DNA of 56,723 nucleotides from an uncultured Faecalibacterium sp. (lineage in GTDB: Bacteria > Bacillota > Clostridia > Oscillospirales > Ruminococcaceae). Numbering within the stretch: the first letter of the stretch is position 1; every line of letters begins with the position of its first letter. Below are positions 8,798 to 17,600 of this stretch, in pieces. The translations under genes were made by a program, and so were the position numbers. The stretch is from contig CAKSZM010000003.1 of assembly GCA_934525735.1 (NCBI GenBank), positions 1 to 56,723 of the forward strand, given 5' to 3'. The notes below the pieces were generated by a model. The model saw nothing but the letters and a program-made list of their open reading frames with translations. It was not told where the DNA came from and made no database searches.

Positions 8798-10117
8798 TCA
8801 GTAGCGTTCCACGCCGTCTTTTGTCACCAGCGCATACACCAGCGGGGTCTCGGCAGGTTGCTCGGCACCATAGACAAGGCCGCTGCGGTATTCCTCGGCG
8901 GCGGCTTCAAATTTATCCGCTGCACCGTAGAAAGTGGCAAGGCTCTCGCCCTTGTGCACATAGTCGCCGCGCTTTTTGTGCAGGGTGATGCCGGCTGCAA
9001 AGTCCAGCGGGTCACCCTTCTTCTGGCGGCCTGCGCCCAGCAGCACGCTGGCCGAGCCGATCTTCTCGGCGTCGTTCTCCACAATGTAACCGTCCTGTTC
9101 GGCCAGCAGCTCATAGCGGGCGGCAGGCTGCTCGAACAGGCTGTAATCGTCCAGCACGCGGGTGTCGCCGCCCTGCGCCGCAAACATCTCCTTGCACTTT
9201 GCAAAGGCAGAGCCGTTGGCAATGACGCTCTCCGCCATGGCGCGGCACTCGGCAGGCGTGCCCTTGTCGGCCAGCACCAGCATATTGGTGGCCAGCTGCA
9301 GACAGACCTCGGTGAGGTCGGCGGGGCCGCGGCCCTTGAGCACATCCATGCTCTCCATGACCTCAAGGCTGTTGCCGATGTTATGGCCCAGCGGGGTATC
9401 CATATCGGTGATCATGGCCGCGACCCGGCGGCCGTGGTGGGTGCCGATGGAAACCATCAGCTTGGCCAGCTCGATGCTCTGGTCCACCGTTTTCATGAAG
9501 GCGCCGGTACCGGTGGTGACATCCAGCAGGATGGCGTCCGAGCCGGAGGCCAGCTTCTTGGACATGATGCTGGACGCAATGAGCGGGATGCAGCTGACCG
9601 TTGCGGTCACATCCCGCAGGGCGTACATCTTTTTGTCCGCGATGGCGATGCCCTCACTCTGGCCGATGACCGACAGACCGATCTTATTCACCTGTGCAAA
9701 GAACTCTTCCTGCGACAGAGCCGTCTTTGTGCCGGGCACGCTCTCCATCTTGTCGATGGTGCCGCCGGTGTGGCCCAGACCGCGGCCGCTCATCTTGGCG
9801 ATCTTGACGCCGCAGGCCGCCACGATGGGCGCAATGACCAGCGTGGTCTTGTCGCCCACACCGCCGGTGGAGTGCTTGTCCACCTTGATGCCCGGAATGG
9901 GCGAAAGATCCACCATCACGCCGCTGTGAGCCATCACATCGGTCAGCTCTGCGGTCTCCTCATCGGTCATGCCCCGCAGGTAAACGGCCATCATCCAGGC
10001 GGCCATCTGGTAATCGGTCACATCGCCCTTAACGTAGCCGTTGACGATGGTCTCCAGCTCTTCGCGGCTGTGGGTGCCGCCGTCGCGCTTCTTGGCGATC
10101 AGATCATAAATGCGCAT
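8798..10117 (-). CDS. pdp: Pyrimidine-nucleoside phosphorylase
   Basis: Splits uridine, deoxyuridine and thymidine with phosphate into base plus (deoxy)ribose 1-phosphate. 439 residues, the standard length of this family (NP-II fold). Visible signatures: MRIYDLIAKKRDGGTHSREE at the start; DKHSTGGVGDKTTLVIAP (phosphate loop) near residue 84; SGRGLGHTGGTIDKMESVPG near 110, the family signature; and a C-terminal glycine-rich domain HKKRGDYVHKGESLATFYG. Start ATG 10117 follows TAGGAGCG. It has its own promoter and terminator and sits beside the nucleoside transporter genes. Deoxyribose 1-phosphate made here would go to DeoB, encoded at 25270-26448. Confidence 0.94.
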   Translation of the reverse strand: MRIYDLIAKKRDGGTHSREELETIVNGYVKGDVTDYQMAAWMMAVYLRGMTDEETAELTDVMAHSGVMVDLSPIPGIKVDKHSTGGVGDKTTLVIAPIVAACGVKIAKMSGRGLGHTGGTIDKMESVPGTKTALSQEEFFAQVNKIGLSVIGQSEGIAIADKKMYALRDVTATVSCIPLIASSIMSKKLASGSDAILLDVTTGTGAFMKTVDQSIELAKLMVSIGTHHGRRVAAMITDMDTPLGHNIGNSLEVMESMDVLKGRGPADLTEVCLQLATNMLVLADKGTPAECRAMAESVIANGSAFAKCKEMFAAQGGDTRVLDDYSLFEQPAARYELLAEQDGYIVENDAEKIGSASVLLGAGRQKKGDPLDFAAGITLHKKRGDYVHKGESLATFYGAADKFEAAAEEYRSGLVYGAEQPAETPLVYALVTKDGVERY

Positions 10118-10158
10118 GAGATCACGCTCCTAATTCAATAATACGGCATTATAGACTC

Positions 10159-10186
10159 AGTATAGCAAAAATTTGCCAGACTTCAA
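10159..10186 (-). promoter_or_regulatory. Probable promoter of pdp
   Basis: Minus strand TTGAAG (10181-10186), 16 bases, TATACT (10159-10164). A second TATAAT lies 9 bases further downstream, without a good -35. Confidence 0.6.
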
Positions 10187-10219
10187 GCATTTTTCTGTAA
10201 ATCTTATCCAAATCCAGAC

Positions 10220-10255
10220 AAAAAAGGCGCAGCCGCCCGAAAAAGCAGCTGCGCC
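10220..10255 (-). terminator. Terminator of the nupOPQ transporter operon
   Basis: Minus-strand GGCGCAGC (10248-10255) pairs with GCTGCGCC (10226-10233), then TTTTTT. It lies 29 bases past the last permease stop. Confidence 0.88.
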
Positions 10256-10284
10256 CTGTGTTTTTGTCTGCGGAACCGTCCGGC

Positions 10285-11202
10285 TCAGCGGGAGCCCTTG
10301 TCGTAGGGGATGCCCTCCGCCTTGGGTGCCATGCTGTTCTTGGAGGTGAACGCCAGAATGATCATGGACGCCACGAACGGCATCATGTTGTAGATGTTGC
10401 TGGACCAGTGCAGCTGTGCCAGGAAGGTGGAGTCTGCAATGTTGGCCAGGCTCTTGAACACAGCAAAGAACATAGCTGCGCCGAAAATGTTGAAGGGCTT
10501 CCACTGGCCGAAGATCATAACGGCCATGGCCAGGAAGCCTGCGCCGGCCACGCCGACCTCAAAGTTCCAGGTCTGCACCGGGGGCACGATGTAGGCCATA
10601 CCGCCGATGGCGCCCAGTGCGCCGGAGATGATGACACCGGCGTAGCGCATCTTATACACATTGATGCCCACCGAGTCCGCTGCCTGAGGGTGCTCGCCGC
10701 AGGCGCGCAGACGCAGGCCGAAGCGGGTCTTGTACAGCACAACGTAGCTGATGATGAGCAGAATGATGCCCAGCGGCACAAAGACGCTCAGCTCCAGCCC
10801 GCCGATGCTGAACAGGAACGGCTTGTTGGAATAGTTCAGCTTGGCGCTGCCGCTGTCGCTGAAATACTTTGCAATGACCACTGCAATGGCCGTTGCCAGC
10901 AGGTTCAGGGCCGTGCCGCCGATGGTCTGGTCCGCTTTCAGGTTGATGGAAGCGAAGGCCAGCAGCAGGCTGTACACCATACCGGCCAGCGCCGCCACCA
11001 GGATCGAGAGCAGCACCACGAGGAATGCCGGCATGCCTGCGGGCAGCATGGTCAGGGTGAGCACACCCGCCATGCCGCCGATGACCATGATGCCTTCCAG
11101 CGCGATGTTGATGATGCCGGAGTGCTCACTGAACATACCGCCCAGTGCCACCAGCATCAGCACGATGCCATACAGCAGCGTATATTTGATCAGAAGCAGC
11201 AT
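10285..11202 (-). CDS. nupQ: Nucleoside ABC transporter permease (NupQ/YufQ type)
   Basis: 305 residues with about eight to nine hydrophobic segments and the BPD_transp_2 pattern of the branched-chain/ribose-type permeases. The start MLLLIKYTLLYGIVLMLVAL and GIINIALEGIMVIGGMAG match the second permease of BMP-dependent nucleoside importers. The segment ALGAIGGMAY carries the usual small-residue cytoplasmic loop that docks on the ATPase. Its start comes one base after the stop of the first permease, so translation is probably coupled. It should form a heterodimer with the product of 11204-12370. Exact nucleoside specificity cannot be read from sequence. Confidence 0.9.
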   Translation of the reverse strand: MLLLIKYTLLYGIVLMLVALGGMFSEHSGIINIALEGIMVIGGMAGVLTLTMLPAGMPAFLVVLLSILVAALAGMVYSLLLAFASINLKADQTIGGTALNLLATAIAVVIAKYFSDSGSAKLNYSNKPFLFSIGGLELSVFVPLGIILLIISYVVLYKTRFGLRLRACGEHPQAADSVGINVYKMRYAGVIISGALGAIGGMAYIVPPVQTWNFEVGVAGAGFLAMAVMIFGQWKPFNIFGAAMFFAVFKSLANIADSTFLAQLHWSSNIYNMMPFVASMIILAFTSKNSMAPKAEGIPYDKGSR

Positions 11203-11203
11203 A

Positions 11204-12370
11204 TCACTTGCCCTCCTTTTTGGTTTCAGGTTTTGCAGGGGCAGGCTCTGCGTTCACGTTGGTCTTGTCGGCATTTTTGAACAGCAGGCCGTGGATCTTG
11301 CCGCGGAACAGCATGGAGAATGCGCACAGGTAGATGATGATGCCGCTGATCAGATCCGAGATCTCGGTGGGGTAATACTTGGTGGACAGGAAGGAGCCGC
11401 CCACCGAGATGTGGGAGATGAAGATGGCCGAGAAGATAGTGCCGATGGGGTTGGAGCTTGCCAGCAGTGCAACGGAAATGCCGTTGAATCCAATGGCCGG
11501 CAGGCTGGTGGAGTTCAGCGGGTTCCACTGGGACACATTGGACAGGTAGTACAGGCCTGCGCCGAAGCCGGCCAGTGCACCGGCAATGGCCATGGACAGG
11601 ACGATGTTCTTCTTCTCGTTGATGCCGGCATAGCGGGCAGCGTTCTTGTTCAGGCCGACAGCCTTCAGCTCATAGCCGAAGGTGGTCTTGTTCAGCACCA
11701 CCCAGATCAGGATGGCCACCGCCGCCGCCAGGAAGATGGCGATGGTAGTGCTGTTGGTCTGGAACAGCTTGTTCAGGCCGAAATCCGGAATGACCGACTG
11801 TGCATACTCGGCACCCTTGCCGATGTTGATGGTGCGGGTGTTGCGGGCATCGTACATGGGACCGGTGCCGTTCTGGTAGATCACCTCGTTGACCAGATAC
11901 AGGCCGATCCAGTTGAACATGATGGAGGTGATGACCTCATTGATGTTGAAGTAGGCCTTGAAGAAGCCAGGGATCGCGCCCCAGATGCCGCCCAGAATGG
12001 TGGCGGCGATCAGGCAGACGAACCAGGGCAGCTTGAGCATGATGGCGCAGTACAGGGCGCCCAGAGCACCCAGCGTGTACTGACCGGCAGCACCGATGTT
12101 GAACAGGCCGGTCTTGAAGGCGAACGCCACGGACAGGCCGGTCATGATCAGGGGAGCGGCGTTTGCCAGCTCCTTGCCGATGCCGTAGGGCGCATCATGG
12201 AAGCCGCCCTTCAGGATGCGGACAAAGCCGTCGCCCCAGGCGTGAGCCGGGTTGATGGCCAGCAGCACCAGAAAACCGACCGCAAGGCCGATCAGGATGC
12301 ACAGCAGGGCCGCCAGCACACTGGTGATGGAGCTGTTCAGGCTGCTGTGGGAAAGTTTTTTCTTGTTCAT
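11204..12370 (-). CDS. nupP: Nucleoside ABC transporter permease (NupP/YufP type)
   Basis: 388-residue membrane protein, larger than its partner because of an extra loop (about residues 160-215) between hydrophobic segments, as usual for the first permease of this family. Recognisable stretches are [20 protein letters not shown] near residue 85, [20 protein letters not shown] near 300, and a charged C-terminal tail rich in K, P and E. The ribosome site AAAGGAG lies inside the end of the ATPase gene, and only three bases separate the two genes. It shares the operon with the ATPase and the second permease, all behind one promoter near 13965. Confidence 0.9.
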   Translation of the reverse strand: MNKKKLSHSSLNSSITSVLAALLCILIGLAVGFLVLLAINPAHAWGDGFVRILKGGFHDAPYGIGKELANAAPLIMTGLSVAFAFKTGLFNIGAAGQYTLGALGALYCAIMLKLPWFVCLIAATILGGIWGAIPGFFKAYFNINEVITSIMFNWIGLYLVNEVIYQNGTGPMYDARNTRTINIGKGAEYAQSVIPDFGLNKLFQTNSTTIAIFLAAAVAILIWVVLNKTTFGYELKAVGLNKNAARYAGINEKKNIVLSMAIAGALAGFGAGLYYLSNVSQWNPLNSTSLPAIGFNGISVALLASSNPIGTIFSAIFISHISVGGSFLSTKYYPTEISDLISGIIIYLCAFSMLFRGKIHGLLFKNADKTNVNAEPAPAKPETKKEGK

Positions 12371-12373
12371 GTG

Positions 12374-13912
12374 TTACTTGCTCTCCTTTCCCTGCTTGCG
12401 TGCGCCTGCCATATACAGGCCCAGCTCCTGCACGGTGGTGGTGTGGGGATCAAATTCGCCCACGATCTCGCCCTCGTACATCACAAGGATGCGGTCGGAC
12501 AGGTTCATCACCTCGTCCAGTTCCAGGCTGACCAGCAGCACGGCCTTGCCCTTGTCGCGTTCAGCCACGATCTGCCGGTGGATGTATTCGATAGCGCCCA
12601 CGTCCAGACCTCGGGTGGGCTGCACAGCCACCAGCAGCTTGGGATCCCTGTCGATCTCGCGGGCGATGATGGCCTTCTGCTGGTTGCCGCCGGACATGCT
12701 GCGCACGATGGTGGAACTGCCCTGACCGCTGCGCACGTCATACTGTGCGATCAGCTTGTCGGAGTACTCGCGCACCTTGTCGGCACGGATGAAGCCGCCC
12801 TTCTGGAACTCGGGCTGCCAGTAGCGCTGCAGCACCATGTTGTTTTCCAAGCTGTAATCCAGCACCAGACCGTGCTTGTGGCGGTCCTCGGGAATATGGC
12901 TCATGCCGTCCTTGGAGCGCTGGCGGATAGACTCGCTGGTGATATCCTTGCCGTCCAGCGTGATCTTGCCGGCGTTGATCTTTTCCAGACCGGTCAGGCC
13001 GTAGACGAACTCGGTCTGGCCGTTGCCCTCGATGCCTGCAAGGCAGACGATCTCGCCGCCGTGCACCTGGAAGGACACGTTCTTCACGTCATCCTTCTTG
13101 TGCTGGGCGTTGTGCATGGTAACGCCTTCCACATCCAGCACCACTTCGCCGGGGTGGGCGGGCTTTTTATCCACCTGCAGCTGCACATCGCGGCCGACCA
13201 TCATGCGGGAAAGCTCTTCCTTGGTGGTGTCCTTGATGTCCACGGTGCCCATGTACTTGCCCTTGCGCAGGACGGTGCAGCGGTCTGCCACAGCCATGAT
13301 CTCATTGAGCTTGTGGGTGATGAACAGGATGGACTTGCCTTCCTTCTTGAACCCGCGCATGATCTCCATCAGTTCGTCGATCTCCTGCGGGGTCAGCACG
13401 GCGGTGGGCTCGTCAAAGATCAGGATCTCGTTGTCGCGGTACAGCATCTTGAGGATCTCCACGCGCTGCTGCATGCCCACCGAGATATCGCTGATCAGAG
13501 CGTCCGGATCCACGCGCAGGCCGTACTTCTCGCTCAGCGCCATGACCTTCTTGCGGGCTTCCGCCTTCTGCAAAAAGCCCATTTTATTGGGTTCCACGCC
13601 CAGAATGATGTTGTCCAGAACGCTGAAGCACTCCACCAGCTTGAAGTGCTGGTGCACCATGCCGATGCCCAGTGCGTTGGCATCGTTGGGGTTGCGGATG
13701 GCGACCTCCTTGCCGTTTTTCAGGATCTTGCCCTGTTCCGGCTGATACAGGCCGAACAGCACGCTCATCAGCGTACTTTTACCGGCGCCGTTCTCACCCA
13801 GAAGGGCATGTACCTCGCCTTTGCGCAACTGCAGGGTGATATCGTCGTTTGCCTTGATCCCGGGAAATTCCTTGGTGATATGGAGCATCTCGATCACAAA
13901 ATCCTCTGCCAA
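12374..13912 (-). CDS. nupO: Nucleoside ABC transporter ATPase with two nucleotide-binding domains (NupO/YufO type)
   Basis: About 512 residues with two fused ATPase domains, typical of ribose/nucleoside importers. Domain 1: Walker [15 protein letters not shown], signature [12 protein letters not shown], Walker [16 protein letters not shown]. Domain 2 has a degenerate Walker A region, [15 protein letters not shown], signature [13 protein letters not shown] and [15 protein letters not shown]; lack of the lysine in the second site is usual for this group. The start is taken as TTG 13912 (protein [17 protein letters not shown]) because AAAGGAG lies 10 bases ahead. ATG 13888 is the alternative, and GTG 13945 would leave the ribosome site inside the gene. 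The substrate-binding lipoprotein is probably BmpA (14883-16058). Confidence 0.9.
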   Translation of the reverse strand: MAEDFVIEMLHITKEFPGIKANDDITLQLRKGEVHALLGENGAGKSTLMSVLFGLYQPEQGKILKNGKEVAIRNPNDANALGIGMVHQHFKLVECFSVLDNIILGVEPNKMGFLQKAEARKKVMALSEKYGLRVDPDALISDISVGMQQRVEILKMLYRDNEILIFDEPTAVLTPQEIDELMEIMRGFKKEGKSILFITHKLNEIMAVADRCTVLRKGKYMGTVDIKDTTKEELSRMMVGRDVQLQVDKKPAHPGEVVLDVEGVTMHNAQHKKDDVKNVSFQVHGGEIVCLAGIEGNGQTEFVYGLTGLEKINAGKITLDGKDITSESIRQRSKDGMSHIPEDRHKHGLVLDYSLENNMVLQRYWQPEFQKGGFIRADKVREYSDKLIAQYDVRSGQGSSTIVRSMSGGNQQKAIIAREIDRDPKLLVAVQPTRGLDVGAIEYIHRQIVAERDKGKAVLLVSLELDEVMNLSDRILVMYEGEIVGEFDPHTTTVQELGLYMAGARKQGKESK

Positions 13913-13964
13913 TCTGCTCACTCTCCTTTCGTGCCGTAGCGACACTTATACTATTCTAGTTTTC

Positions 13965-13993
13965 ATTATAACTGATTTCCGGCGATATTTACA
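13965..13993 (-). promoter_or_regulatory. Probable promoter of nupOPQ
   Basis: Minus strand TGTAAA (13988-13993), 17 bases, consensus TATAAT (13965-13970), about 52 bases before the TTG start. The remaining 13994-14097 is AT-rich and holds no gene I can see. Confidence 0.55.
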
Positions 13994-14097
13994 CGCCTTT
14001 TTTCGACTTTTGGCGAAATCCACAGATAAAAGTATTACTTTTACAGCAGTTTGCCCGACTTCCGTCCTGCTTTTTCTGCATCAAAAACACAAAAACG

Positions 14098-14126
14098 GGG
14101 TGCTCCTGCCTGGAGAGCACCCCGCC
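14098..14126 (-). terminator. Terminator after the bmpA locus
   Basis: A perfect 10-bp stem, CGGGGTGCTC (14098-14107) with GAGCACCCCG (14117-14126). The minus-strand product runs into TTTTTGTGTTTTT. Confidence 0.9.
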
Positions 14127-14179
14127 TTATAAAAAGGGATCTGTAATTTCAAAGGCAGTCAAACCTGCCGGAAAATGGC

Positions 14180-14787
14180 TTACTGGATATAGTTGACCTC
14201 GGTGTACTCGCTGACCGTGGGCTTCACGCCGTCGTCCGAGCTGTTGTCAACGGTGATCTCGCCGGGAGCAATGCGGCCTTGAGTGCCTCGTAGTCCTCCA
14301 CGGTGAAGTTCTGGAAGTGCCAGCTGGCTTCTGCAGTGGGCAGGCCGATGCAATCGCCGTCCTCCAGACCGAAGTTGCCGTTGGTGCCTGCAATTTCGCC
14401 CCAGCTGCCGGCCTCGATGTCGGACAGAGCGGTATTGACAGACTCGCTCAGGCCCTTCATGGCAGAGGTCAGGAAGGGGTTGTAGGCGTAGGTACCGTCG
14501 GCCGCGCCTTTCTCGCCCACGTAGTTCTGATCCACATCGACGCCGACCACATAGCCGTCGTTCTTCAGGGCAGCTTCCACCGCAGAGGTGTAGATGCCGC
14601 CGCCGCACGCAAACACGGCCTGCGTGCCGTTGGAGTACCAGCCCTCCATGCGGGAGGTGATGTTGGCATCGCCGTAGAACTGACCGGCATAGAAATAGTT
14701 GATCTCGATGTTCTGGCCCAGCTCGGCGGCAGCAGCGACAGCAGCGGTGCCAGCCACTGCCAGAAAGTTACGACGGGAAATTTTCAT
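14180..14787 (-). pseudogene. Decayed tandem copy of bmpA (internal deletion plus frameshift)
   Basis: It matches the intact neighbour 14883-16058 nearly throughout but is broken twice. After the leader [21 protein letters not shown] the sequence jumps straight to ELGQNIEINYFYAG. In the intact protein about 185 residues lie between these points, including the lipobox cysteine and the first lobe of the binding fold. Near 14274 one base is missing, so the frame KAALLPARSP replaces the expected GRIAPGEITV; the rest (SDDGVKPTVSEYTEVNYIQ) continues in another frame to the stop at 14180. The upstream ribosome site is weak. No functional binding protein can come from it. Divergence from the parent (for example AGQF for GGQF) shows it is not an assembly duplicate. 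Confidence 0.9.
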
Positions 14788-14836
14788 CTTGGGCTTCTTC
14801 TTGAAATAGTATGACTTTTGGTTTTTGCACGGCAAA

Positions 14837-14868
14837 GGACGGGATGTCCCTTTCGGAACACCCCGTCC
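14837..14868 (-). terminator. Hairpin after intact bmpA
   Basis: Minus-strand GGACGGGGTGT pairs with ACATCCCGTCC (11 bp, one G-U). It is followed only by TTTGCC, so it may be a weak terminator or an mRNA-stabilising hairpin. Confidence 0.6.
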
Positions 14869-14882
14869 AAACAGATGCCTGC

Positions 14883-16058
14883 TTACTGGATATAGTTGAC
14901 GGTGGTGAATTCGCTGACGGTGGGCTTGGTAGCGTCATCGGAGTTGTTGTCAACGGTGATCTCGCCGGAAGCGATCTTACCCTTGATCTCCTCGTACTCG
15001 TCCTTGGTAAAGGTCTTGAAGTTCCAGCTGTCGTCTGCGGTGGGCAGGCCGATGTAATCGCCGTCTTCCAGACCGAAGTTACCGTTGGAAGCTGCAATGT
15101 CGCCCCAGCTGCCGGCCTCGATGTCGGACAGAGCGGTATTGACAGACTCGCTCAGGCCCTTCATAGCGGAGGTGATGAACGGGTTGTAGGCGTAAGTGCC
15201 GTCGGCCACGCCGTTTGCACCGATGTAGTTCTGGTCAACGTCCACGCCGATGACGTAGCCGTTGTTCTTCAAAGCAGCCTCGACAGCGGAGGTGTAGATG
15301 CCGCCGCCGCATGCGAACACGACCTGAGTGCCGTTGGAGTACCAGCCCTCCATACGGGAGGTGATGTTTGCATCGCCGTAGAACTGGCCGCCGTAGAAGT
15401 AGTTGATCTCAATGTTCTGGCCCAGCTCGGAAGCAGCAGCGTCAGCTCCCTGCACGAAGCCGTAGCCGTAACGGATGACAGCGGGCACAGCCATGCCGCC
15501 CAGGAAGCCCAGCTTGTTCCAGCCGTCCTTTGCGATGGCGTAACCTGCCAGATAACCTGCCTGCTCCTCCTTGAAGGTGATGCAGTAGCAGTTTGCGGGA
15601 ATGGTGTCGGTGCCGATATCGCCCTGAGTCACATCGATGGCGATGAACTTGACATCGGGGTACTGGTCAGCGGCCCATGCCAGAGAAGCGCCGTACAGGT
15701 AGCCGACGCAGACGATGACGTCTGCACCGTCGTTGACAGCCTGACGGATCATGGTCTCGCGGTCCTCATCGGAAGCGTCGGCCTCGGGGATGTAGTACTG
15801 GCAGTCATCGCCCATGTAGCTGGAGACGGCAGCCCAGCAGGCCTGGTTGAAGCTCTCGTCATCGATCGTGCCAGTGTCGCAGGTCAGAGCGACCTTGGTG
15901 ATCTTCTCGCCGCCCTCAGCGGCAGAAGAAGCGGTGGAACCGGCAGCGGAAGAAGCGGTGCTGGCAGAAGAAGCGGAAGAGCCGCCGCAGGCGGTCAGAG
16001 CAGCGGCAGCGGCAGCGGCGCCAGCCACAGCCAGGAAATTACGACGAGAAATCATCAT
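14883..16058 (-). CDS. bmpA: BMP-family substrate-binding lipoprotein for nucleosides
   Basis: 391 residues. The leader has a twin-arginine-like motif (SRRNFLAVAG), an alanine run and lipobox LTAC, so Cys 23 or so should be lipidated. A Ser/Ala-rich linker of about 25 residues follows. The binding domain shows the BMP/PBP1 pattern: CDTGTIDDESFNQACW near residue 58, VCVGYLYG, a hinge region with GYAIAKDGWNKLGFLGG, VFACGGGIYTSAVEAALK, and VGVDVDQNY. In this family the ligand is usually a purine or other nucleoside, which fits the neighbouring cdd, deoD and transporter genes. ATG 16058 follows AAAGGAGAG. It lies upstream of a broken duplicate and the nupOPQ operon, from which it is separated by a terminator and a new promoter. 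Confidence 0.93.
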   Translation of the reverse strand: MMISRRNFLAVAGAAAAAAALTACGGSSASSASTASSAAGSTASSAAEGGEKITKVALTCDTGTIDDESFNQACWAAVSSYMGDDCQYYIPEADASDEDRETMIRQAVNDGADVIVCVGYLYGASLAWAADQYPDVKFIAIDVTQGDIGTDTIPANCYCITFKEEQAGYLAGYAIAKDGWNKLGFLGGMAVPAVIRYGYGFVQGADAAASELGQNIEINYFYGGQFYGDANITSRMEGWYSNGTQVVFACGGGIYTSAVEAALKNNGYVIGVDVDQNYIGANGVADGTYAYNPFITSAMKGLSESVNTALSDIEAGSWGDIAASNGNFGLEDGDYIGLPTADDSWNFKTFTKDEYEEIKGKIASGEITVDNNSDDATKPTVSEFTTVNYIQ

Positions 16059-16133
16059 AATAAAAACTCTCCTTTTATTTTAAAAATCGCGTCAAACAAA
16101 CAAAATGCGCACAAAGGCCCATTTACTGGCTCA

Positions 16134-16162
16134 AGTATAACGGCAAGCTTCTCCGGATGCAA
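16134..16162 (-). promoter_or_regulatory. Promoter of bmpA
   Basis: Minus strand TTGCAT (16157-16162), 17 bases, TATACT (16134-16139). The -35 sits in CTTGCATCCGG, an 11-mer also found at the deoB -35. Confidence 0.75.
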
Positions 16163-16303
16163 GCAGAATCTGATTACAAATTATTTACAAAAATTTTGTT
16201 CAGATTTTGCATAAGTATTACTATCGTGCAAATCTGCCGTTGTTCCGGGATTTTCCCCGCATCCGGCGTACCAGCGTCACTTTACTTGTCTGTAGTGTGT
16301 GTC

Positions 16304-16750
16304 TTACTCACCAGCGCTGTTGCCCGCCACGTTGGACGGCCCGAAACCGAAAGGCAGCAGCTCGTCCATGCTGCGCTCAATGAAATCATCCGGCGTTTTT
16401 GCCATGATGACATTCAGCTCCGGCCCGCCGAACTCGAACAATGCCTGACGGCACACGCCGCAGGGCGAAGTGATCTGTTTGTTCACCTCGCCCCGGCGGG
16501 AGCCGACCACCGCAATATCGGTGAACTCGGTCACGCCCTCGGCCACGGCATGGAACAACGCCGTGCGCTCGGCGCAGCTGGTGGGGGTGAACGATGCATT
16601 CTCCACATTGCAGCCGGTGAAAATGCGTCCGTCCTTTGCGCGCAGGGCTGCCCCCACCAGAAAATCGCTGTAGGGTGCATAGGCCTTTTCGCGGGCGGCC
16701 AGCGCCATGCGGATGAGTTCCTTCTTTTCTTCCAGTGTCAGATTCGTCAT
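16304..16750 (-). CDS. cdd: Cytidine deaminase
   Basis: Deaminates cytidine and deoxycytidine to uridine forms, which Pdp can then split. 148 residues, about the length of the tetrameric class (around 130) with a short C-terminal extension. Zinc-site motifs are intact: CNVENASFTPTSCAERTA (catalytic Glu in CAE) near residue 60, and PCGVCRQ (two zinc cysteines) near 95. The N-terminal KAYAPYSDFLVGAAL is typical. ATG 16750 is chosen because AAGGAGAAG stands before it; an in-frame extension to 16822 would span the hairpin at 16785-16818. It follows deoD and is partly insulated from it by that hairpin. The tail (SNVAGNSAGE) is not conserved. Confidence 0.94.
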   Translation of the reverse strand: MTNLTLEEKKELIRMALAAREKAYAPYSDFLVGAALRAKDGRIFTGCNVENASFTPTSCAERTALFHAVAEGVTEFTDIAVVGSRRGEVNKQITSPCGVCRQALFEFGGPELNVIMAKTPDDFIERSMDELLPFGFGPSNVAGNSAGE

Positions 16751-16784
16751 GGAAATCTTCTCCTTTTTCTCGCGGGTCAAAAAC

Positions 16785-16818
16785 AGCGCGGTTTTCCCTT
16801 TTACAGGCAAACCGCGCT
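16785..16818 (-). terminator. Attenuating terminator between deoD and cdd
   Basis: AGCGCGGTTT (16785-16794) pairs perfectly with AAACCGCGCT (16809-16818), then GTTTTTG on the minus strand. It sits 18 bases after the deoD stop and before cdd, so it should lower cdd expression relative to deoD. Confidence 0.8.
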
Positions 16819-16835
16819 GCATCTGTTTCAGACGA

Positions 16836-17555
16836 TCAGTACTCTGCGCCCAGAGCCACCTTCATCATGTCGGTAAAGCTCTTCTGGCGCTGCTCGGCGG
16901 TGGTGATCTCCGGCGAGACAAAGCTGTCCGAAATGGTCAGCAGGCAGGCCGCATTCTTGCCCAGCACCTGCGCATTGGCAAACAGGGCAAAGCTCTCCAT
17001 CTCCACGCACAGGCAGCCGCGCTCGTCCCGCAGCTTTTCCCAGTAGGTGGGCTTCTCGTCGGAAGGCTGGCGGTAGAACACGTCGGACGAGTGGATGTTG
17101 CCTTCGATCAGCCGGATGCCCTGCTTTGCAGCCGAGGCACGCAGCTTGTCGTTCAGGCTCTGGCTGGGCAGGGTGATGTCCTTGCCGTAGCCGCTCTGCA
17201 CGCGGGCATAGTTGCTTTCACTCACAGCCCCTGTGGCCAGCACGGTATCAAACAGCTTGGCCTTGTCGGTGTAGCTGCCGGCCGAGCCGATGCGGATGAT
17301 GTTGTCCACGTCGTAGAACTTGAACAGCTCGTAGGAATAGATGCCGATGGACGGCATGCCCATGCCGCTGCCCATCACGCTGATGGGGCGGCCCTCATAG
17401 GTGCCGGTAAAGCCCAGCATCCCGCGCACACCGGTCACCTGCCGGACATCCTGCAAAAAGGTCTCGGCAATGAACTTTGCCCGCAGCGGATCGCCGGGCA
17501 TCAGGACGGTCTTTGCAAAATCGCCTTTTTCTGCACTGTTGTGAGGGGTAGACAT
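16836..17555 (-). CDS. deoD: Purine-nucleoside phosphorylase, DeoD type
   Basis: Cleaves (deoxy)purine nucleosides with phosphate to base plus pentose 1-phosphate. 239 residues, the length of the hexameric low-specificity class. Motifs: VLMPGDPLRAKFIAE (phosphate loop) near residue 17, MGSGMGMPSIGIYSYEL (family signature) near 60, RIGSAGSY near 87, the sugar-binding MESFALF near 180, and the catalytic aspartate in ISDSFV near 204. Start ATG 17555 follows AAAAGGAGAG. It lies 45 bases behind the M23 hydrolase gene with no clear promoter of its own, so it may be read from that transcript or from a promoter I cannot see. Confidence 0.95.
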   Translation of the reverse strand: MSTPHNSAEKGDFAKTVLMPGDPLRAKFIAETFLQDVRQVTGVRGMLGFTGTYEGRPISVMGSGMGMPSIGIYSYELFKFYDVDNIIRIGSAGSYTDKAKLFDTVLATGAVSESNYARVQSGYGKDITLPSQSLNDKLRASAAKQGIRLIEGNIHSSDVFYRQPSDEKPTYWEKLRDERGCLCVEMESFALFANAQVLGKNAACLLTISDSFVSPEITTAEQRQKSFTDMMKVALGAEY

Positions 17556-17600
17556 AAGATCATCTCTCCTTTTCTATTTCAATGGCAGAGCCATTTTGAT

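Noticed and set aside
10841..13939. Very long plus-strand open frame (about 1030 codons) opposite the nup genes
   Set aside because: It is His/Gln/Asp-rich without domains and runs antisense to three well-recognised transporter genes. High GC codon use leaves the opposite strand free of stops. The same holds for long plus-strand frames at 39-1691, 2035-3561, 16707-20030, 33893-36208 and 41805-45539.
14180..14608. Two separate small genes at 14180-14608 and 14224-14835
   Set aside because: They are two frames of one broken bmpA copy, shown by matching each in turn to the intact neighbour.
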